Assembly (NCBI RefSeq): GCF_046630445.1
Contig: NC_092335.1
Coordinates: 35,800,501-35,864,500 of the forward strand
Length of the DNA stretch: 64,000 nucleotides
Source of the DNA: Rutidosis leptorrhynchoides
Lineage: Eukaryota > Streptophyta > Magnoliopsida > Asterales > Asteraceae
Reading direction: 5' to 3'
The translations under genes were made by a program, and so were the position numbers. The notes beneath the pieces are model-generated. The model made no database searches. It had not been told where the DNA came from and saw only the letters and a list, made by a program, of their open reading frames with translations. This document shows positions 62,300 to 64,000 of this stretch, piece after piece (position 1 is the stretch's first letter; every line of letters starts with the position of its first letter).

Positions 62300-62875
62300 T
62301 CATTTTGCCAAGTTTCTAGGGATATATGATGTTCCCCTAATACGAGCCGTCGTGATCCACATTGGTTTAGAAAAACCTGGTGGTTTAGAGGTTCCCGGGT
62401 CATTGTTACAACTTAAGGACTTCGGGGGTTGACGATACATATAAAGTTCATCGGGGTTGGAATTAGATTTCTCTATTTTTATGCCCTTTCCCTTATTATT
62501 TTCTTTTGCCTTTTTAAATTCAGTTGGGGTAATTTCTATAACATCATCGAAATTCTCGTCGGAATCCGATTCATCGGAGAATTGGTAATCCTCCCAATAT
62601 TTTGCTTCCTTGGCGGAAACACCATTGACCATAATTAACCTTGGTCGGTTGGTTGGGGATTTTCTTTTACTTAACCGTTTTATTATTTCCCCCACCGGTT
62701 CTATTTCTTCATCCGGTTCCGATTCTTCTTCCGGTTCCGATTCTTCTTCCGGTTCCGACTCTTCTTCCGGTTCCTCTTCGGAAACTTGTGAATCAGTCCA
62801 CGAATCATTCCAATTTACATTTGACTCTTCATTATTATTAGGTGAGTCAATGGGACTTGTTCTAGAGGTAGACAT
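62300..62875 (-). CDS. acidic repeat ORF upstream of gag (element B)
   Basis: 191 residues starting MSTSRTSPIDSPNNNEES. Glu-rich repeat near residues 32-62, a KRLSKRK basic patch, a DESDSDEN acidic cluster, then a KKAKENNKGKGIK basic region and a Pro/Ser tail. It matches the frame at 7061 in A with a few replacements. No domain is recognised. It is the first frame after the leader, so it is probably the first one translated from full-length RNA. Confidence 0.6.
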   Translation of the reverse strand: MSTSRTSPIDSPNNNEESNVNWNDSWTDSQVSEEEPEEESEPEEESEPEEESEPDEEIEPVGEIIKRLSKRKSPTNRPRLIMVNGVSAKEAKYWEDYQFSDESDSDENFDDVIEITPTEFKKAKENNKGKGIKIEKSNSNPDELYMYRQPPKSLSCNNDPGTSKPPGFSKPMWITTARIRGTSYIPRNLAK

Positions 62876-63065
62876 CTATCACATAATATCAAACGCGTTA
62901 AGAGATTAATATATCACATAATATTCACATGTTAAAAATATATAGTTTCCAACAAAATTTGTTAAGCAATCATTTTTCAAGTAAACACGGTCGAAGTCCA
63001 GACTCACTAATGCATCCTAACAAACTCGATAAGACACACTAATGCAAAATTCTGGTTCTCTAAGA

Positions 63066-63082
63066 CCAACGCTCGGATACCA
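63066..63082 (-). other. primer-binding site of B
   Basis: Complement reads TGGTATCCGAGCGTTGG, the same variant as in A, two bases inside the LTR edge. Confidence 0.85.
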
Positions 63083-63084
63083 AC

Positions 63085-64000
63085 TGAAATGTCCCGTTCT
63101 TATTGATTAAAAACGTTCCATATTAATTGATTTCGTTGCGAGGTTTTGACCTCTATATGAGACGTTTTTCAAAGACTGCATTCATTTTTAAAACAAACCA
63201 TAACCTTTATTTCATAGATAAAGGTTTTAAAAAGCTTTACGTAGATTATCAAATAATGATAATCTAAAATATCCTGTTTACACACGACCATTACATAATG
63301 GTTTACAATACAAATATGTTACAACAAAATAAGTTCCTTGAATGCAGTTTTTACACAATATCATACAAGCATGGACTCCAAATCTCGTCCTTATTTAAGT
63401 ATGCGACAGCGGAAGCTCTTAATAATCACCTGAGAATAAACATGCTTAAAACGTCAACAAAAATGTTGGTGAGTTATAGGTTTAACCTATATATATCAAA
63501 TCATAATAATAGACCACAAGATTTCATATTTCAATACACAACCCATACATAGAGATAAAAATCATTCATATGGTGAACACCTGGTAACCGACATTAACAA
63601 GATGCATATATAAGAATATCCCCATCATTCCGGGACACCCTTCGGATATGATATAAATTTCGAAGTACTAAAGCATCCGGTACTTTGGATGGGGTTTGTT
63701 AGGCCCAATAGATCTATCTTTAGGATTCGCGTCAATTAGGGTGTCTGTTCCCTAATTCTTAGATTACCAGACTTAATAAAAAGGGGCATATTCGATTTCG
63801 ATAATTCAACCATAGAATGTAGTTTCACGTACTTGTGTCTATTTTGTAAATCATTTATAAAACCTGCATGTATTCTCATCCCAAAAATATTAGATTTTAA
63901 AAGTGGGACTATAACTCACTTTCACAGATTTTTACTTCGTCGGGAAGTAAGACTTGGCCACTGGTTGATTCACGAACCTATAACAATATATACATATATA
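63085..64000 (-). repeat. 5' LTR of element B (cut by window end)
   Basis: The 3' portion of the LTR, almost identical to 53384-54300. The rest lies beyond the window. Confidence 0.93.

Larger units (their letters stand above)
53384..64000 (-). mobile_element. Ty3/gypsy chromovirus-like element 'B' (young, runs off the window)
   Basis: A sister of A on the opposite strand. 3' LTR 53384-56635, internal 56636-63084, 5' LTR from 63085 to past the window end. It keeps all parts of A: primer-binding site, acidic frame, F-box-like frame (broken), internal PPT-like motif, gag, protease, RT, RNase H, integrase with chromodomain-like tail, PPT. Gag-pol looks nearly whole, with about one break. Over the roughly 916 bases of 5' LTR that can be compared, only two differences from the 3' LTR are seen, so the insertion is very recent (about 0.1 million years if one assumes 1e-8 changes per site per year). 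It sits inside the RTE LINE. Confidence 0.94.

Overview
The window looks like nuclear DNA of a eudicot, most likely a daisy-family plant (inference from the style of the retroelements, not proven). It is AT-rich, dominated by nested LTR retrotransposons of plant lineages, and holds only two host genes that I would call functional: an intronless type I (M-alpha, AGL62-like) MADS-box gene at 36646-37305 (+) and a Kunitz/miraculin-like protease inhibitor at 47727-48356 (-), with a truncated Kunitz relic beside it.

Layout. 1-1940 is the 3' part of an old gypsy-type LTR. 3251-18764 is a solo LTR (called G, minus, TSD TTGTA) into which a 13.2-kb chromovirus-like Ty3/gypsy element (A, plus, 3534-16703, TSD TGTAT, LTRs of about 3.3 kb) inserted. 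18765-21720 has no recognised gene but carries five copies of a hairpin-forming 33-nt repeat. 21726-22213 is a TRIM (minus, TSD CATAC). 23121-36340 is a Ty1/copia element (E, TSD GTTAC) split by an 8.4-kb non-autonomous gypsy-like element (D, 24481-32917, TSD CAAAT). E ends about 300 bp upstream of the MADS gene. Downstream, a hAT-like MITE (37564-41462) has been opened by a solo LTR (C, 37995-41247, TSD GTATA) of the A/B family. A second copia element (F, minus, 41757-46770, TSD TAGTC) contains a TRIM-like insertion. After the Kunitz locus come a PIF/Harbinger-like MITE (48549-48839) and an RTE-type LINE (minus, about 50178-53383) with a Stowaway MITE in its microsatellite-rich 3' region. The LINE is cut by element B (minus, 53384 to beyond the window end), a young and almost whole sister of A.

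Most notable. Elements A and B carry two extra reading frames between the primer-binding site and gag: an acidic repeat protein and an F-box plus Sel1-like protein that resembles a plant host F-box family, so this looks like a captured gene. Between these frames and gag sits a 15-nt motif (TTAACGGGTAGGTAC) identical to the one just before the 3' LTR; the non-autonomous element D has the same architecture with no gag or pol. A block conserved in several diverged LTR families is tandemly amplified six times, with a 91-bp period, in both LTRs of D. The LTR pairs of B, E, D and F differ very little in the stretches I compared, so several insertions look recent.
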